Source of the DNA: an uncultured Chlorobiaceae bacterium
GTDB lineage: Bacteria; Bacteroidota; Chlorobiia; Chlorobiales; Chlorobiaceae
Assembly: GCA_903869365.1 (NCBI GenBank)
Contig: CAIPYV010000106.1
Span: forward strand, 1 to 51,773
Direction of reading: 5' to 3'
DNA: 51,773 nt
The stretch's first letter is position 1. Each line of letters opens with the position of its first letter. The notes below the pieces were generated by a model. The model was not told the origin of the DNA and searched no databases. It was given only the letters and a program-made list of their open reading frames with translations. Positions 17,826-26,961 of the stretch are shown here, piece by piece. The position numbers and the translations under genes are program-made.

Positions 17826-18488
17826 CTACATTCGGTTACGTCGATGCTTCAAATACTCAATAACCGGCGGCATAAGGGAAATCACAATAATTGCCAGAAT
17901 GAGCAGCTTGAAGTTCTGCTGGACAAGAGGAAGCTGACCAAAAAAATAACCGCTGTAATTGAACAACCCTACCCAAAGCGCGGCACCGACAATATTGAAC
18001 AGAATAAATCTGCTGTAAGTCATGGCTCCGATACCGGCAACAAAGGGAGCAAACGTTCTGACAATGGGAATGAAGCGCGCGATGATGATTGTCTTACCCC
18101 CATATCTTTCAAAAAACTGATTGGTTGTTGCAAGATGCTCGGGATTGAAGAAACGTGACTTGTCGTATTGAAATACTTTTGGACCGATCCTTTCGCCGAT
18201 CTGGTAGTTAAGCGTATCGCCCAGCACAGCCGCTAAAAAAAAGAGTATAAAAAGCAAGTTCGGATCAAGAGATGAACCCGGCATGGATGCCAGAGAACCG
18301 GCAGCAAAAAGCAATGAGTCGCCGGGAAGAAACGGTGTGACAACAAACCCGGTTTCACTGAAAATGATAACAAAAAGAATACCGTAAAGCCAATAACCAT
18401 AATGAGCAGCAAGAAGCTGAAGATGAGTATCAATATGGAGAATAAAGTCTGCGATGGAAGAGATGAGAACGGTAAAAGAATAATCCAT
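17826..18488 (-). CDS. DedA-family inner-membrane protein
   Basis: About 220 residues from MDYSFTVLISSIADFILHID, which lines up with the DedA/YqjA start; an upstream ATG at 18560 adds 24 residues of doubtful value. Hydrophobic segments flank the family signatures ETGFVVTPFLPGDSLLF, GDTLNYQIGERIG, and FERYGGKTIIIARFIPIVRT followed by APFVAG. The GD and the R-x3-R region are the conserved acidic and basic residues needed for function in E. coli homologues. DedA proteins are implicated in lipid-carrier recycling and membrane potential maintenance, in the VTT superfamily. Transcribed alone, divergent from the hydrolase gene. Confidence 0.9.
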   Translation of the reverse strand: MDYSFTVLISSIADFILHIDTHLQLLAAHYGYWLYGILFVIIFSETGFVVTPFLPGDSLLFAAGSLASMPGSSLDPNLLFILFFLAAVLGDTLNYQIGERIGPKVFQYDKSRFFNPEHLATTNQFFERYGGKTIIIARFIPIVRTFAPFVAGIGAMTYSRFILFNIVGAALWVGLFNYSGYFFGQLPLVQQNFKLLILAIIVISLMPPVIEYLKHRRNRM

Positions 18489-18657
18489 GTTGTGCAGGGT
18501 AAGAATGAAACCTCTCTTTTTTTTCCAACCTAATGTACTCATTATGCCGACGAGTCGCAAAATAGCGCACAGTGCCCTTGCTGGGGGATGGCAGGAGATA
18601 AGTTATTATTGTTATATATTAGGTTTGTATTATCTATAATAAACCCATGCAACTCCC

Positions 18658-19566
18658 ATGAGTTATTTTGAGTCCTCCCGCTGTAAGCTGTACTATGAAG
18701 ACACTGCTGATTCTGATCCTTCCGGCAAAAAAAAATCTGTGGTGCTTTTTGTGAACGGCTGGGCAGTATCCTCCCGATACTGGAAACCCCTGGTCAACGT
18801 GCTCTCCAAAAACTACCGATGCATTACCTATGACCAGAGCGGCACAGGCAAAACCATTATCACAGGCTATAAACCAACCTTTACCATCCAGGGCTTTACC
18901 GAGGAGGCAGGTGCACTCATAGAACATCTCGGGCTCCAACAATCAAAACAGCTGCATATTGTCGGTCATTCAATGGGGGGCATGGTTGCAACGGAACTCT
19001 GCATTCGCTATCGTGAAGCTCTTGTCTCTGCAACAATCATTGCCTGCGGTATTTTCGAAGAGACCGCATTTACCTCTCTTGGCCTCATGTTTCTTGGTGG
19101 ATTGATTGATTTCTCCATGAATTTCCGCAATATTTTCCTGCACGAACCGCTGAAAAGCCTTTTTATCAGGAGGGCTGCATCAAAAGAGATTCCAAAGGAG
19201 TACCACAATATCATTGTTGAAGACTTCACGCAGTCCGACAAAGATGCGACCAATGCTGTAGGCAAGTTTTCCATCGACCCTGAGGCTCTGAGAACTTACA
19301 CCCGACATGTTATCAATATCGCTTCACCTTTATTATGCTGTGTAGGAATGGCAGATCATACCATTCCTCCTGAAGGAACCATATCGCTCTATGAAAAACG
19401 CAGGGCTGAGGCATCCGTACCCACAAGGCTTGCAAAATTCCCCGATCTCGGCCATTTACCGATGCTTGAAGAGACCGCTGAATTTGCCAGGGAGCTTAAA
19501 AAGCATTTTGAATTTGCTGAACAATTTTATAAAAAGAGACCGCTGGAAAACACAACCAATACCTGA
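18658..19566 (+). CDS. Alpha/beta hydrolase
   Basis: 302-residue alpha/beta-hydrolase fold. The oxyanion region VNGWAVSSRYW replaces the more usual HG motif, the nucleophile elbow is GHSMGG, the acid is likely the Asp in GMADHTIPPEG and the base His is in DLGHLPMLEE. No signal peptide. The substrate is unknown; esterase, lactonase and C-C hydrolase functions are all possible. It is followed by the penicillin-binding protein gene after 73 bp and may be cotranscribed with it. Confidence 0.85.
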   Translation: MSYFESSRCKLYYEDTADSDPSGKKKSVVLFVNGWAVSSRYWKPLVNVLSKNYRCITYDQSGTGKTIITGYKPTFTIQGFTEEAGALIEHLGLQQSKQLHIVGHSMGGMVATELCIRYREALVSATIIACGIFEETAFTSLGLMFLGGLIDFSMNFRNIFLHEPLKSLFIRRAASKEIPKEYHNIIVEDFTQSDKDATNAVGKFSIDPEALRTYTRHVINIASPLLCCVGMADHTIPPEGTISLYEKRRAEASVPTRLAKFPDLGHLPMLEETAEFARELKKHFEFAEQFYKKRPLENTTNT

Positions 19567-19639
19567 CAGCCGATACCATGACTATCATATTGCTTACTCC
19601 TTGTTACAACGAATACAACACTAAAGATCAACAGATACT

Positions 19640-21919
19640 GTGAGTAAAATATTTGCCAAAGGCATGCTTCTCTTGATTGCCTTTTTGATCGCCATAACGT
19701 TGACAAGCCCTGCGTTATATGCGATACCAAATTTTCTGGGCCTTCCAAGTCTTGAAGAACTTGAAAATCCAAATCCGGAACTTGCCTCGCTTGTCTACTC
19801 GGAAGATGGTGTACTTCTCCACAAGTTTTTTCTAAAAAACCGTACCTTCGTTCCTCTTAAATCCATTCCGCTTTCGGCACGCCATGCCCTTATAGCGACC
19901 GAAGATGTAGCGTTTTACCAGCACTGGGGCGTTGATCTCCGACGGCTTACGCTGGCTATGGGTGAAAATATCCTCAAGGGACGCACCCGCTGGCAAGGAG
20001 CCAGTACCATTACCCAGCAGCTTGCCAAAAACCTCTACCTGACTCAGGAGCGTACCGTCAGCCGAAAAATCAAGGAGTTCGTTACTGCAATAGAACTGGA
20101 AAAAACATACACCAAAGATGAGATCCTTGCCCTCTATCTCAACACGGTCTATTTCGGGTCGGGTGCTTATGGCATAGAAGCAGCGGCCTATACCTATTTC
20201 GGCAAGCCAGCATCACGCCTGACCCTGCCTGAAAGCGCCACGCTTATTGCAACCCTGAAGAACCCTACCGCATATAACCCGGCGAAAGATCCTTCCAGTT
20301 CTGCCAGCAGAAGAAACCTTATTCTCTCTCTGATGGAAAAGGCAAAATTCATTACGCCAAAACAGGCCGCTTCTGCCCAGAGAACTCCGCTCGTTTTGAA
20401 ATACACACCGGTGAACCATCAAGGCCTGGCTCCATACTTCACGGAGTATATCCGACAGACCATCAAGCCATCAGCAATGCTTGGGAACATTGACCTCTAC
20501 CGCGATGGTCTCTCCATCCAGACAACGCTCGACAGTCGGATGCAGAACTATGCCCAGCTTGCAGCCGCCGAACATCTTACCGAGCTTCAGGCTGCGTTTG
20601 ACCGATCATGGAAATGGCCTGAATCGTTGAAGAACCAGATTTTCAGGGAAAGTGAGCGATTCAAGGGCCTCATAGAGGATGGACTCTCTGACCAGGAGGC
20701 GATGGCTAAAGTTAAGGCGGACAAAGTATGGGTTAATGATCTTCTTCAGTCTAAAACCAGAATACAGGTTGCCCTTGTGGCTATTGACCCGACCAACGGC
20801 CATGTCAAGGCATGGGTTGGTGGCAACAAATTTTCGCCTGACGATTACAAATATCAGTTCGACCATGTCTGGCAGGCAAAACGTCAACCAGGTTCAACCT
20901 TCAAGCCTTTTGTCTATACAGCAGCCATCGACAAGGGGATTCCGGCAAACTATCAGGTGCTTGACCAGCCACTTGCCCTGAACAGCGGAAACGGCACGGT
21001 CTGGTCACCAAGAAACTCCGATGGTTCATCGGGCGGCATGACCACACTCCGTAATGCGTTGGCCCACTCACTGAACCAAGTTACCGTTCGCCTTGCCTAT
21101 GAACGCCTTACCACATCGGAAATTATCAGCTATGCTAAACGAATGGGCATCTCATCACCGTTGGCCTCAAACCTCTCTATCGCCCTCGGAACTTCTGAAG
21201 TTACCCCCCTTGAACTTGCGGGAGCATTTTCAACCTTTGCCAGCAACGGTATATGGAATGAACCTGTCTCTATTTTGAAGGTTGAGGACAAGCATAACCG
21301 CCTCTTGTCAGCATACAGACCAAACCATCGTTTTGCCATTGACTCTACCACCAACTTTGTTATGGTCTCAATGCTCAAGGATGTTATCACGAAGGGTACC
21401 GGCGTCGCTGTCCGTGCCCGTTACGGCTTTGATATCGAGGCTGCAGGAAAAACCGGCACGACCCAGAGTATGAGGGATGCCTGGTTTGCAGGGTTCACTC
21501 CTCAGCTTGTCGCAGTTGTATGGACAGGATTTGATGACGAGCGCATCAAGTTTACCTCGATGGAGTATGGGCAGGGTGCAAGAGCTGCACTGCCAATTTG
21601 GGCAGGATTTATGAAACGCTGCTACAGCGACCGGTCTCTGAAACTTGAAAACAGGTATTTTCATATTCCTGAAACGGTCATTGCCGTTCCTATCTCCGGT
21701 CAAACCAACACGCCTTCTGATCTGCTCGACAATAACGTCTATATTGAATACTATACTCCGAAAGGCTTTAAATACTATCAATCACGTCCGGGTCAATCAT
21801 CCGATGTGAAAGACAAACCTGCGGAAGGCAGCAACGGCTCTACCGGAAACGACAATGGAGCGTTACCCCCACAGAACCCTGTTCCGGCAGTACGCCCTAA
21901 ATTAGAAGAGATATACTGA
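19640..21919 (+). CDS. Class A penicillin-binding protein (PBP1A type)
   Basis: Bifunctional peptidoglycan glycosyltransferase/transpeptidase anchored in the inner membrane by a helix at residues 8-28. The GT51 domain has catalytic Glu88 in ATEDVAFYQHWGVD and GASTITQQLAKNL at about 120-132. The transpeptidase domain has STFK at 419-422 (Ser419 nucleophile), SLN at 477-479 and KTGT at 604-607, the full serine-penicillin-recognition set. The C-terminal tail of about 40 residues is Ser/Gly/Pro-rich and disordered. The start is a GTG at 19640; an ATG eight codons later would still leave the membrane helix mostly intact. guaA follows after 33 bp. Confidence 0.92.
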   Translation: MSKIFAKGMLLLIAFLIAITLTSPALYAIPNFLGLPSLEELENPNPELASLVYSEDGVLLHKFFLKNRTFVPLKSIPLSARHALIATEDVAFYQHWGVDLRRLTLAMGENILKGRTRWQGASTITQQLAKNLYLTQERTVSRKIKEFVTAIELEKTYTKDEILALYLNTVYFGSGAYGIEAAAYTYFGKPASRLTLPESATLIATLKNPTAYNPAKDPSSSASRRNLILSLMEKAKFITPKQAASAQRTPLVLKYTPVNHQGLAPYFTEYIRQTIKPSAMLGNIDLYRDGLSIQTTLDSRMQNYAQLAAAEHLTELQAAFDRSWKWPESLKNQIFRESERFKGLIEDGLSDQEAMAKVKADKVWVNDLLQSKTRIQVALVAIDPTNGHVKAWVGGNKFSPDDYKYQFDHVWQAKRQPGSTFKPFVYTAAIDKGIPANYQVLDQPLALNSGNGTVWSPRNSDGSSGGMTTLRNALAHSLNQVTVRLAYERLTTSEIISYAKRMGISSPLASNLSIALGTSEVTPLELAGAFSTFASNGIWNEPVSILKVEDKHNRLLSAYRPNHRFAIDSTTNFVMVSMLKDVITKGTGVAVRARYGFDIEAAGKTGTTQSMRDAWFAGFTPQLVAVVWTGFDDERIKFTSMEYGQGARAALPIWAGFMKRCYSDRSLKLENRYFHIPETVIAVPISGQTNTPSDLLDNNVYIEYYTPKGFKYYQSRPGQSSDVKDKPAEGSNGSTGNDNGALPPQNPVPAVRPKLEEIY

Positions 21920-21952
21920 TTTCTCGCTTAGTTAACACACAATCGTTTTGTT

Positions 21953-23494
21953 ATGCAATCGGTTTTAGTTCTGGATTTTGGATCACAATACACACAGTTA
22001 ATTGCCCGTCGTATCCGTGAACTGGGTATTTATTCTGAAATACTTCCCTACAACGCCTCGCCGGAAACCATCAGGGAGCACAACCCCAAAGCACTCATCC
22101 TTTCCGGTGGACCGACAAGTGTCTATGGTGAATCGGCCATACTGCCTGATGGAGGTATTTTTGCACTTGGTATTCCTGTTCTCGGCATCTGCTACGGCCT
22201 GCAGGCTATAGCCAAACATTTCGGTGGAGAAGTTGCCAGTTCATTAAAACACGAATTCGGACGCGCTCAGATTATTGTCTCCCATGACGAGGAACATGAG
22301 AGTTTGCTTTTCCGCGATATTCCCGACTCTGACGTCTGGATGAGCCACGGCGATAAAGTGATCAGGCTTCCTGAAGGCTTCAGAGTAACGGCCAGCAGTG
22401 GAAATTCTGAAATGTGCGCTATTGAAAGCTACGGCAGTAAAGGTGCCTTGAAAGTCTATGGACTGCAGTTTCACCCCGAAGTACAGCACACCCTTTACGG
22501 CAAGCAGCTTCTCTCGAACTTTCTTATCACCATTGCCGGTATAAAACCAGACTGGTCATCAAAAAGCTTTATCGATCACCAGATTGAGGAGATCGCTCGC
22601 AAAGCAGGAAAAGAAACTGTCATCTGCGGTATCAGCGGTGGTGTTGACTCCACCGTTGCTGCCGTTCTGGTAAGCAAGGCAATCGGCAAACAACTCCACT
22701 GCATCTTTGTCGATAATGGCCTGCTGCGAAAAAATGAGGCTGAAAAAGTGATGAGCTTTCTCTCGACGCTCGGACTCAGAGTATCTCTGGTCAATGCTTC
22801 CGATCTCTTCCTGAAACGGCTGAAAAATATTGCATCACCTGAAAAGAAGCGTAAAATCATAGGAAAAACCTTTATACAGGTTTTTGAAGAGCAGATGGCT
22901 CATGAAAAGTTTCTGGTACAGGGTACTCTCTACCCTGATGTCATTGAGAGCGTCAGCGTCAAAGGCCCTTCGGAAACCATCAAATCGCATCATAATGTGG
23001 GCGGATTGCCGAAACGCATGAAGCTCAAGCTGATTGAGCCACTTCGGGAACTCTTCAAGGATGAAGTCCGTGCCGTAGGGCGTGAACTCGGCATCGCCGA
23101 AGATATCCTGATGCGCCATCCTTTTCCCGGTCCCGGTCTTGCGGTAAGGGTGCTCGGATCAGTCAACAAAGAGAGGCTTGATATCCTTCGGGAAGCCGAC
23201 GAAATCTACATCGAAGAGCTGAAATCAAGCGGACTCTACCAGCAGGTGTGGCAGGCTTTCGCCGTACTGCTCCCGGTACAGTCGGTTGGTGTCATGGGCG
23301 ATAAACGCACTTACGAAAATGTTCTCGCGCTGAGGGCTGTTGAATCGACGGATGGCATGACTGCCGACTGGGCCCAGTTGCCGCATGATTTTCTTGCCCG
23401 AGTTTCAAACCGCATCATCAATGAAGTACGCGGCATCAACAGAGTGGCCTATGACATATCATCAAAACCTCCGGCCACAATTGAGTGGGAGTAA
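21953..23494 (+). CDS. guaA: GMP synthase (glutamine-hydrolysing)
   Basis: Converts XMP to GMP with glutamine and ATP. 513 residues. The amidotransferase domain has Cys80 in GICYGLQ and FHPE with His174 and Glu176; the ATP pyrophosphatase domain has the PP-loop SGGVDST at 228-234; the C-terminal dimerisation domain ends in the conserved PPATIEWE. The last codons contain GAGTGGGA, the sequence at which genomic islands typically integrate in guaA, and this copy is repeated at the right end of the island that follows. The reading frame is intact after integration because the repeat restores the 3' end. Confidence 0.97.
   Translation: MQSVLVLDFGSQYTQLIARRIRELGIYSEILPYNASPETIREHNPKALILSGGPTSVYGESAILPDGGIFALGIPVLGICYGLQAIAKHFGGEVASSLKHEFGRAQIIVSHDEEHESLLFRDIPDSDVWMSHGDKVIRLPEGFRVTASSGNSEMCAIESYGSKGALKVYGLQFHPEVQHTLYGKQLLSNFLITIAGIKPDWSSKSFIDHQIEEIARKAGKETVICGISGGVDSTVAAVLVSKAIGKQLHCIFVDNGLLRKNEAEKVMSFLSTLGLRVSLVNASDLFLKRLKNIASPEKKRKIIGKTFIQVFEEQMAHEKFLVQGTLYPDVIESVSVKGPSETIKSHHNVGGLPKRMKLKLIEPLRELFKDEVRAVGRELGIAEDILMRHPFPGPGLAVRVLGSVNKERLDILREADEIYIEELKSSGLYQQVWQAFAVLLPVQSVGVMGDKRTYENVLALRAVESTDGMTADWAQLPHDFLARVSNRIINEVRGINRVAYDISSKPPATIEWE
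23480..23492. repeat. attL-like direct repeat in the guaA 3' end
   Basis: ATTGAGTGGGAGT, the last coding bases of guaA. An exact copy lies at 28578-28590; three of the next four bases also agree (AATG here, GATG there). This is the expected signature of tyrosine-recombinase integration at guaA. Confidence 0.75.
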
Positions 23495-23560
23495 TGCCGA
23501 TTTTTTAACTATTTGTTTTTTATAGACTTATAGTTATATTCCTTCTTCCAAGTAACATCC

Positions 23561-23585
23561 AAAACCCTTGATTTTCAAGGGTTTT
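23561..23585. terminator. Perfect palindrome after guaA, likely terminator
   Basis: AAAACCCTTGA, loop TTT, TCAAGGGTTTT: 11-bp perfect stem ending in a T-run, 66 bp after the guaA stop and 41 bp before the integrase start. It lies inside the island, so the element seems to bring its own terminator for guaA. A role in recombination cannot be excluded. Confidence 0.75.
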
Positions 23586-23626
23586 CAGCATTCTCCTTCT
23601 AATTTTTTTACTAACTACGGACATTA

Positions 23627-24883
23627 TTGAAAAACACAACTACCCTGAAAGACAGCAAGTGCTTTCAAAATCAGCAAGAGATTTTTGGGGGAAAGGGTAT
23701 TATCTACACTACACCGCAATCAAACGGCAACTACTACTTGCGAGTATGGATAAAAGAGCAATCCCATTACTTCCGCAAGTCGTTGAGAACTAACCTTCTC
23801 TCTGATGCTTTTACCCTCGCAGAACAGGAGGTTCTTGATATCTTAACAAAAGTTAGAAATGGACATAAAATCTCTGGAACAAGTTGGGGAGAATTATGCG
23901 AAGAATTTCTAAAGCATCAAGAAGTCAGAGTAGATACCGCAAGAATAACAAAGGGACGACTTATCACGGTGAGGTCGCAAGTTACGAAACACATTGTGCC
24001 ATTTTTGGGATATAAACTACGATTGAGTGAAATAGAACCAGAAGCATTTCTTGACTATGCAATATTCAGACGGAAAAATAATCCTGATGTGCAAGATGTA
24101 ACCATTAGAAATGAATGCACAACCATTAACTCAATAACATATTTTGGATGGAAGAACAAGTATCTGCCTTTTCAAAAAGTAGAGACAGAAGATATCAAAA
24201 TCAAAGGTGAAGTATCTCGTCGTGACTGCTTTACAAGTGAAGAATACAACATCCTAATTCTTGCAATGCGAAAATGGGTTAAAGATACGAAATTAGAAAA
24301 GGAGAAATACAACAGACAACTACTTCGTGACTTTATTTTACTGAACGCAAACACCTTTATGAGATTTGGGGAAATGCTTTCAGTTAAATGGAATATGCTT
24401 CAATACATTCAGAAGGATTGGAATGAAACGAAATCTGAAACTTACCTAAACTTTTCACTTCCTGCTGATATCTGTAAAAATAGGAAAAGAAGAACAGTTG
24501 TATCAAGAGGAAATGATTATATAGAACGGATTAAAAAATATTCTATTAAACAAGAAGCAGATGATTATATATTCATTACCAGAGATGGCAAACAAGTCGG
24601 AAGGAAACTTATGTATTCATTATGGAATGAACTTATTCCATATGCGGGATTAGATAACGAGAAGATAGGAAAGAAACTATCATTCTATAGTTTGCGACAT
24701 TTTGGAATTACCTGCAGATTATACGCTAAAGTGCCGATTTATGAGGTAAGCAAACTCGCAGGAACAAGTGTCGCATTTATTGAGAACCATTATTCTCACA
24801 TAGATATGTCACGACTAATTGATTGTGCATCTAAATCATTTAGGATTGATAAAAACGGCATATACATAGCATCAGGAGACTGA
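23627..24883 (+). CDS. Tyrosine-type site-specific recombinase (island integrase 1)
   Basis: 418-residue phage-type integrase with a Lys/Arg-rich N-terminal arm-binding region, a SAM-like core-binding domain (about 85-180) and a catalytic domain. Catalytic residues visible: Arg246 in NTFMRFGEML, Arg357 in YSLRHFGIT (the usual His is Tyr354), and nucleophile Tyr389 in ENHYSHID; the second His/Trp position is a Thr in AGTS, as in a known integrase subgroup. Start is a TTG at 23627. Codons 5-28 lie inside a 73-bp sequence repeated exactly at 26962-27034. The gene lies directly after guaA, the usual place for a guaA-island integrase. Confidence 0.88.
   Translation: MKNTTTLKDSKCFQNQQEIFGGKGIIYTTPQSNGNYYLRVWIKEQSHYFRKSLRTNLLSDAFTLAEQEVLDILTKVRNGHKISGTSWGELCEEFLKHQEVRVDTARITKGRLITVRSQVTKHIVPFLGYKLRLSEIEPEAFLDYAIFRRKNNPDVQDVTIRNECTTINSITYFGWKNKYLPFQKVETEDIKIKGEVSRRDCFTSEEYNILILAMRKWVKDTKLEKEKYNRQLLRDFILLNANTFMRFGEMLSVKWNMLQYIQKDWNETKSETYLNFSLPADICKNRKRRTVVSRGNDYIERIKKYSIKQEADDYIFITRDGKQVGRKLMYSLWNELIPYAGLDNEKIGKKLSFYSLRHFGITCRLYAKVPIYEVSKLAGTSVAFIENHYSHIDMSRLIDCASKSFRIDKNGIYIASGD
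23638..23710. repeat. 73-bp direct repeat, copy 1 (inside integrase 1)
   Basis: Exact match, 73 of 73 bases, to 26962-27034, starting AACTACCCTGAAAGACAGC and ending GTATTATCTACACT. Similarity stops sharply at both ends. In this copy it is codons 5-28 of the integrase gene, starting 11 bp after its TTG. Confidence 0.95.
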
Positions 24884-24921
24884 TTGAATACTTTGATATG
24901 CCATAATCCCATATTCTCGAT

Positions 24922-24957
24922 AGAATAGGCACTCAAAAGGTGCCTATTCTTATTTTT
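24922..24957 (+). terminator. Rho-independent terminator after integrase 1
   Basis: AGAATAGGCAC (24922-24932) pairs perfectly with GTGCCTATTCT (24940-24950) around a 7-nt loop, followed by TATTTTT. It lies 39 bp after the integrase stop. Confidence 0.85.
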
Positions 24958-25244
24958 CAACTCCCCTGAAAATACTTTATAACCCACTATATATCTACCA
25001 CTTACCGACCGCACTAAACTTTGAATTGGCATATATTTTGTTATATTATTCTATCAGAAGATTAGATAAAAACCTCTGATAGTTTCCCCTGCATTCCGCA
25101 TCAGACATCTCCTTCTTCTATCATATTTCTCATAAAAAGCAGAATTACCCCTGCTTTCTATTCCTGCGTTCAATCGTGCAGAAATCCGTTTTCTTATAAA
25201 TAGAGTTAATAAGAACCTTATGAATAATTCAAAAATAAACCTCT
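24958..25244. other. Noncoding leader of the island operon with two hairpins
   Basis: No gene. CTATCAGA (25051-25058) pairs with TCTGATAG (25075-25082), and AAAGCAG (25136-25142) with CTGCTTT (25151-25157). TTATAAATAGAGTTAATAAG at about 25194-25213 is a promoter-like AT-rich stretch before the operon start. The hairpins may attenuate transcription, bind the ribbon-helix-helix protein or belong to a replication origin; sequence alone cannot decide. Confidence 0.45.
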
Positions 25245-25442
25245 ATGGTAGCAAGTTTTAGAGCATTCCGCAATGCGATGAATGAAAACAATAATGACTA
25301 CAGATTGGCAACAGAAGCACTGAAAGTAAAAGACTTCGTTGTGAAAGAAAAACTCACGGCATTAGAGAAGACCATTGCCGAAAATACCAAGCAGAAGAAA
25401 CACAATGACACCATCTTCAATAAAATCAAATCAGATAAATGA
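25245..25442 (+). CDS. Small coiled-coil protein, first gene of the island operon
   Basis: 65 residues, Lys/Glu/Asn-rich, with a long helical segment KEKLTALEKTIAENTKQKK that looks like a coiled coil. Its stop overlaps the ATG of the next gene (ATGA), which supports it as a true gene. No recognised family. It may serve as an accessory or regulatory factor of the replication operon, by position only. Confidence 0.55.
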   Translation: MVASFRAFRNAMNENNNDYRLATEALKVKDFVVKEKLTALEKTIAENTKQKKHNDTIFNKIKSDK

Positions 25443-25654
25443 ACCATAACATTATAAGCATATCGATGAATGACCAGATACTTGAAGACCTGAATCAAAT
25501 CACATCAATCTTTACTTGCAGTCGTTCCGCATTTTTGAGATTTATCATCAGTGAGTATAAATCCTATCTCAACCAAGAAGTAGATATTGAGGCAGTTGAT
25601 TATGTGAATGAATTACGATACAAGTTAGGGGAAGACACTGATGAAACTGAATAA
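25439..25654 (+). CDS. Ribbon-helix-helix protein (CopG-like)
   Basis: 71 residues. IISISMNDQILEDLNQI followed by FTCSRSAFLRFIISEY has the beta-strand, helix, turn, helix pattern of ribbon-helix-helix DNA-binding proteins, such as CopG-type plasmid copy-number repressors. The acidic tail follows. It overlaps the gene before it by 4 bp and the next by 14 bp. CopG-like repressors next to rolling-circle initiators normally autoregulate the operon, so a copy-number or operon-repressor role fits (inference). Confidence 0.65.
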   Translation: MNHNIISISMNDQILEDLNQITSIFTCSRSAFLRFIISEYKSYLNQEVDIEAVDYVNELRYKLGEDTDETE

Positions 25655-25814
25655 AGAACAGGTGAAGAAGTTCGTTCAAGAGAAGACCTTCAAGACAGCA
25701 GAAGTCATCACCAGAGACGAGATACAGACACAGACCATCAGTGCTATCCTGAATGACATCAAGAGTAAAATCAAGAAGACCTGTCACATCATCATTCTGG
25801 AGGAACAGGGATGA
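25641..25814 (+). CDS. Small basic protein (57 aa) of the island operon
   Basis: Starts MKLNKEQVKKFVQEKTFK and ends HIIILEEQG. It overlaps the previous gene by 14 bp and its TGA overlaps the ATG of the putative initiator gene (ATGA). Lys-rich amphipathic helices then a short beta-like end (CHIIILEE). Not recognised. The continuous overlap of four genes implies a single transcript with coupled translation. Confidence 0.55.
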   Translation: MKLNKEQVKKFVQEKTFKTAEVITRDEIQTQTISAILNDIKSKIKKTCHIIILEEQG

Positions 25815-26356
25815 GCAATCAGACAACCAACAACCCAACACGTTCAGATTACATCAATTGGTTCAATGATTTAGTCGGCAGTTATGGAAGTGAATATCAC
25901 CATTATGCGTTTTCTGGGCATTTCGGTGGCAGTAGCAATGAATACAACAAAGACGGTTATGAAAAGAGATGGTTGAATGAAGAGAGAGAGTTCAGAAGGT
26001 TTTTCAGCATTCTTTCCAGAAAATACACTGGAATAAAGAAATGGGGAACATCATCTCGACATCGAGAAATGAAAGTATTGATTGTGCCTGAAATCCAGCA
26101 AACCCTTCATCTTCACGGCATACTCTCTCTACCTGCCGAAATGAATGAGTTCAACATTTTGGCATTTGACCATTTTGCCAATAAAGAATGGAAAAAGATT
26201 TACAACAAAGGTTCTTTTCTTATCAAGGAAAAAGAACCAATCGTAAGAGATCGCATTGTATATACTTGGGAGGAATACATTACAAAGAGAGTCGGATATG
26301 GAGATATTTTCGCAAACAACATTGCTCTTCTACCTTTCAACAAATCACTGAACTGA
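25811..26356 (+). CDS. Putative HUH-type rolling-circle replication initiator
   Basis: 181 residues. HLHG at 100-103 within IQQTLHLHGILSLP has the His-hydrophobic-His (HUH) metal-binding motif with the usual preceding strand (MKVLIVPE). About 54 residues later EEYITKRV (Tyr156, Lys159) fits motif 3 of single-Tyr Rep proteins (Y-x-x-K), where Tyr nicks DNA and stays covalently attached. HYAFSGHF at 31-38 could be motif 1. The protein is short for a Rep and has no helicase domain. Family membership is inferred from motifs, not from a full-length match. It is the last gene of the overlapping operon. Confidence 0.55.
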   Translation: MSNQTTNNPTRSDYINWFNDLVGSYGSEYHHYAFSGHFGGSSNEYNKDGYEKRWLNEEREFRRFFSILSRKYTGIKKWGTSSRHREMKVLIVPEIQQTLHLHGILSLPAEMNEFNILAFDHFANKEWKKIYNKGSFLIKEKEPIVRDRIVYTWEEYITKRVGYGDIFANNIALLPFNKSLN

Positions 26357-26366
26357 AAACAATCAG

Positions 26367-26424
26367 GGATTTTCTAATCCAAGTTCCACAAAAGTGGATG
26401 AAATGAGATGTTAGGGATAATCCC
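26367..26424. other. Three adjacent small hairpins behind the initiator gene
   Basis: GGATT-TTCT-AATCC (26367-26380), TCCAC-AAAA-GTGGA (26385-26398) and GGGAT-A-ATCCC (26414-26424), starting 10 bp after the rep stop. A cluster of short hairpins next to an HUH initiator gene is what an origin or nick site can look like. The rest of 26425-26605 has only tiny overlapping frames (23 codons at 26471-26542, for instance), which I do not call as genes. Confidence 0.4.
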
Positions 26425-26605
26425 GCATATTTACTTGGTGACCATCGTTAAACAGATTGCTCTCTTAGCAGATGAGTAATAACATTGTATTGCCCAGAAA
26501 GACACAGATGAAAGACCTTACAATGAAGCAGATAATGAAATAGATAATGAGATTGAATATGACAACCGACAATCATAACAGACAACACCATAACACCCAA
26601 CACAG

Positions 26606-26935
26606 ATGACCCACCAGAGATATAAGCAGATATTAAGCACTGCCCGTAAATTCAAAGATGCCCCACTTCCACCATACAAGACGCTCCGAGTTGTAGATGA
26701 GAAGTTCGTAACCATCCTCTACTACGAAGCACTCCTTGAAACCCACCTACTGCAACACCTACTATACTCCTACATAGTGTTCCTTACTAAAGACGTAAAA
26801 GACCTTGATGATAAAGAACTCAAGGAACTTATCAGATGCTACACAACAGAACCCACCGAACCATCAATCCTCCGACAAGTCAAATACACCTGCATCTGTT
26901 TCAACTTTCCTGCAATTGATTGGAATGAAGATTGA
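26606..26935 (+). CDS. Hypothetical island protein, 109 aa
   Basis: Not recognised. N-terminus basic (MTHQRYKQILSTARKF), centre hydrophobic and Leu/Tyr-rich (LLQHLLYSYIVFL), C-terminus acidic with two cysteines in CICF. Predicted largely helical. Codon use is rich in ACC/CTC-type codons, unlike the AT-rich operon before it, so it may have another origin. It ends 26 bp before the second copy of the 73-bp repeat, and that copy continues in the same reading frame after the TGA. Confidence 0.5.
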   Translation: MTHQRYKQILSTARKFKDAPLPPYKTLRVVDEKFVTILYYEALLETHLLQHLLYSYIVFLTKDVKDLDDKELKELIRCYTTEPTEPSILRQVKYTCICFNFPAIDWNED

Positions 26936-26961
26936 TGTGTTCCAGAGTGCCTGTGGCACAA

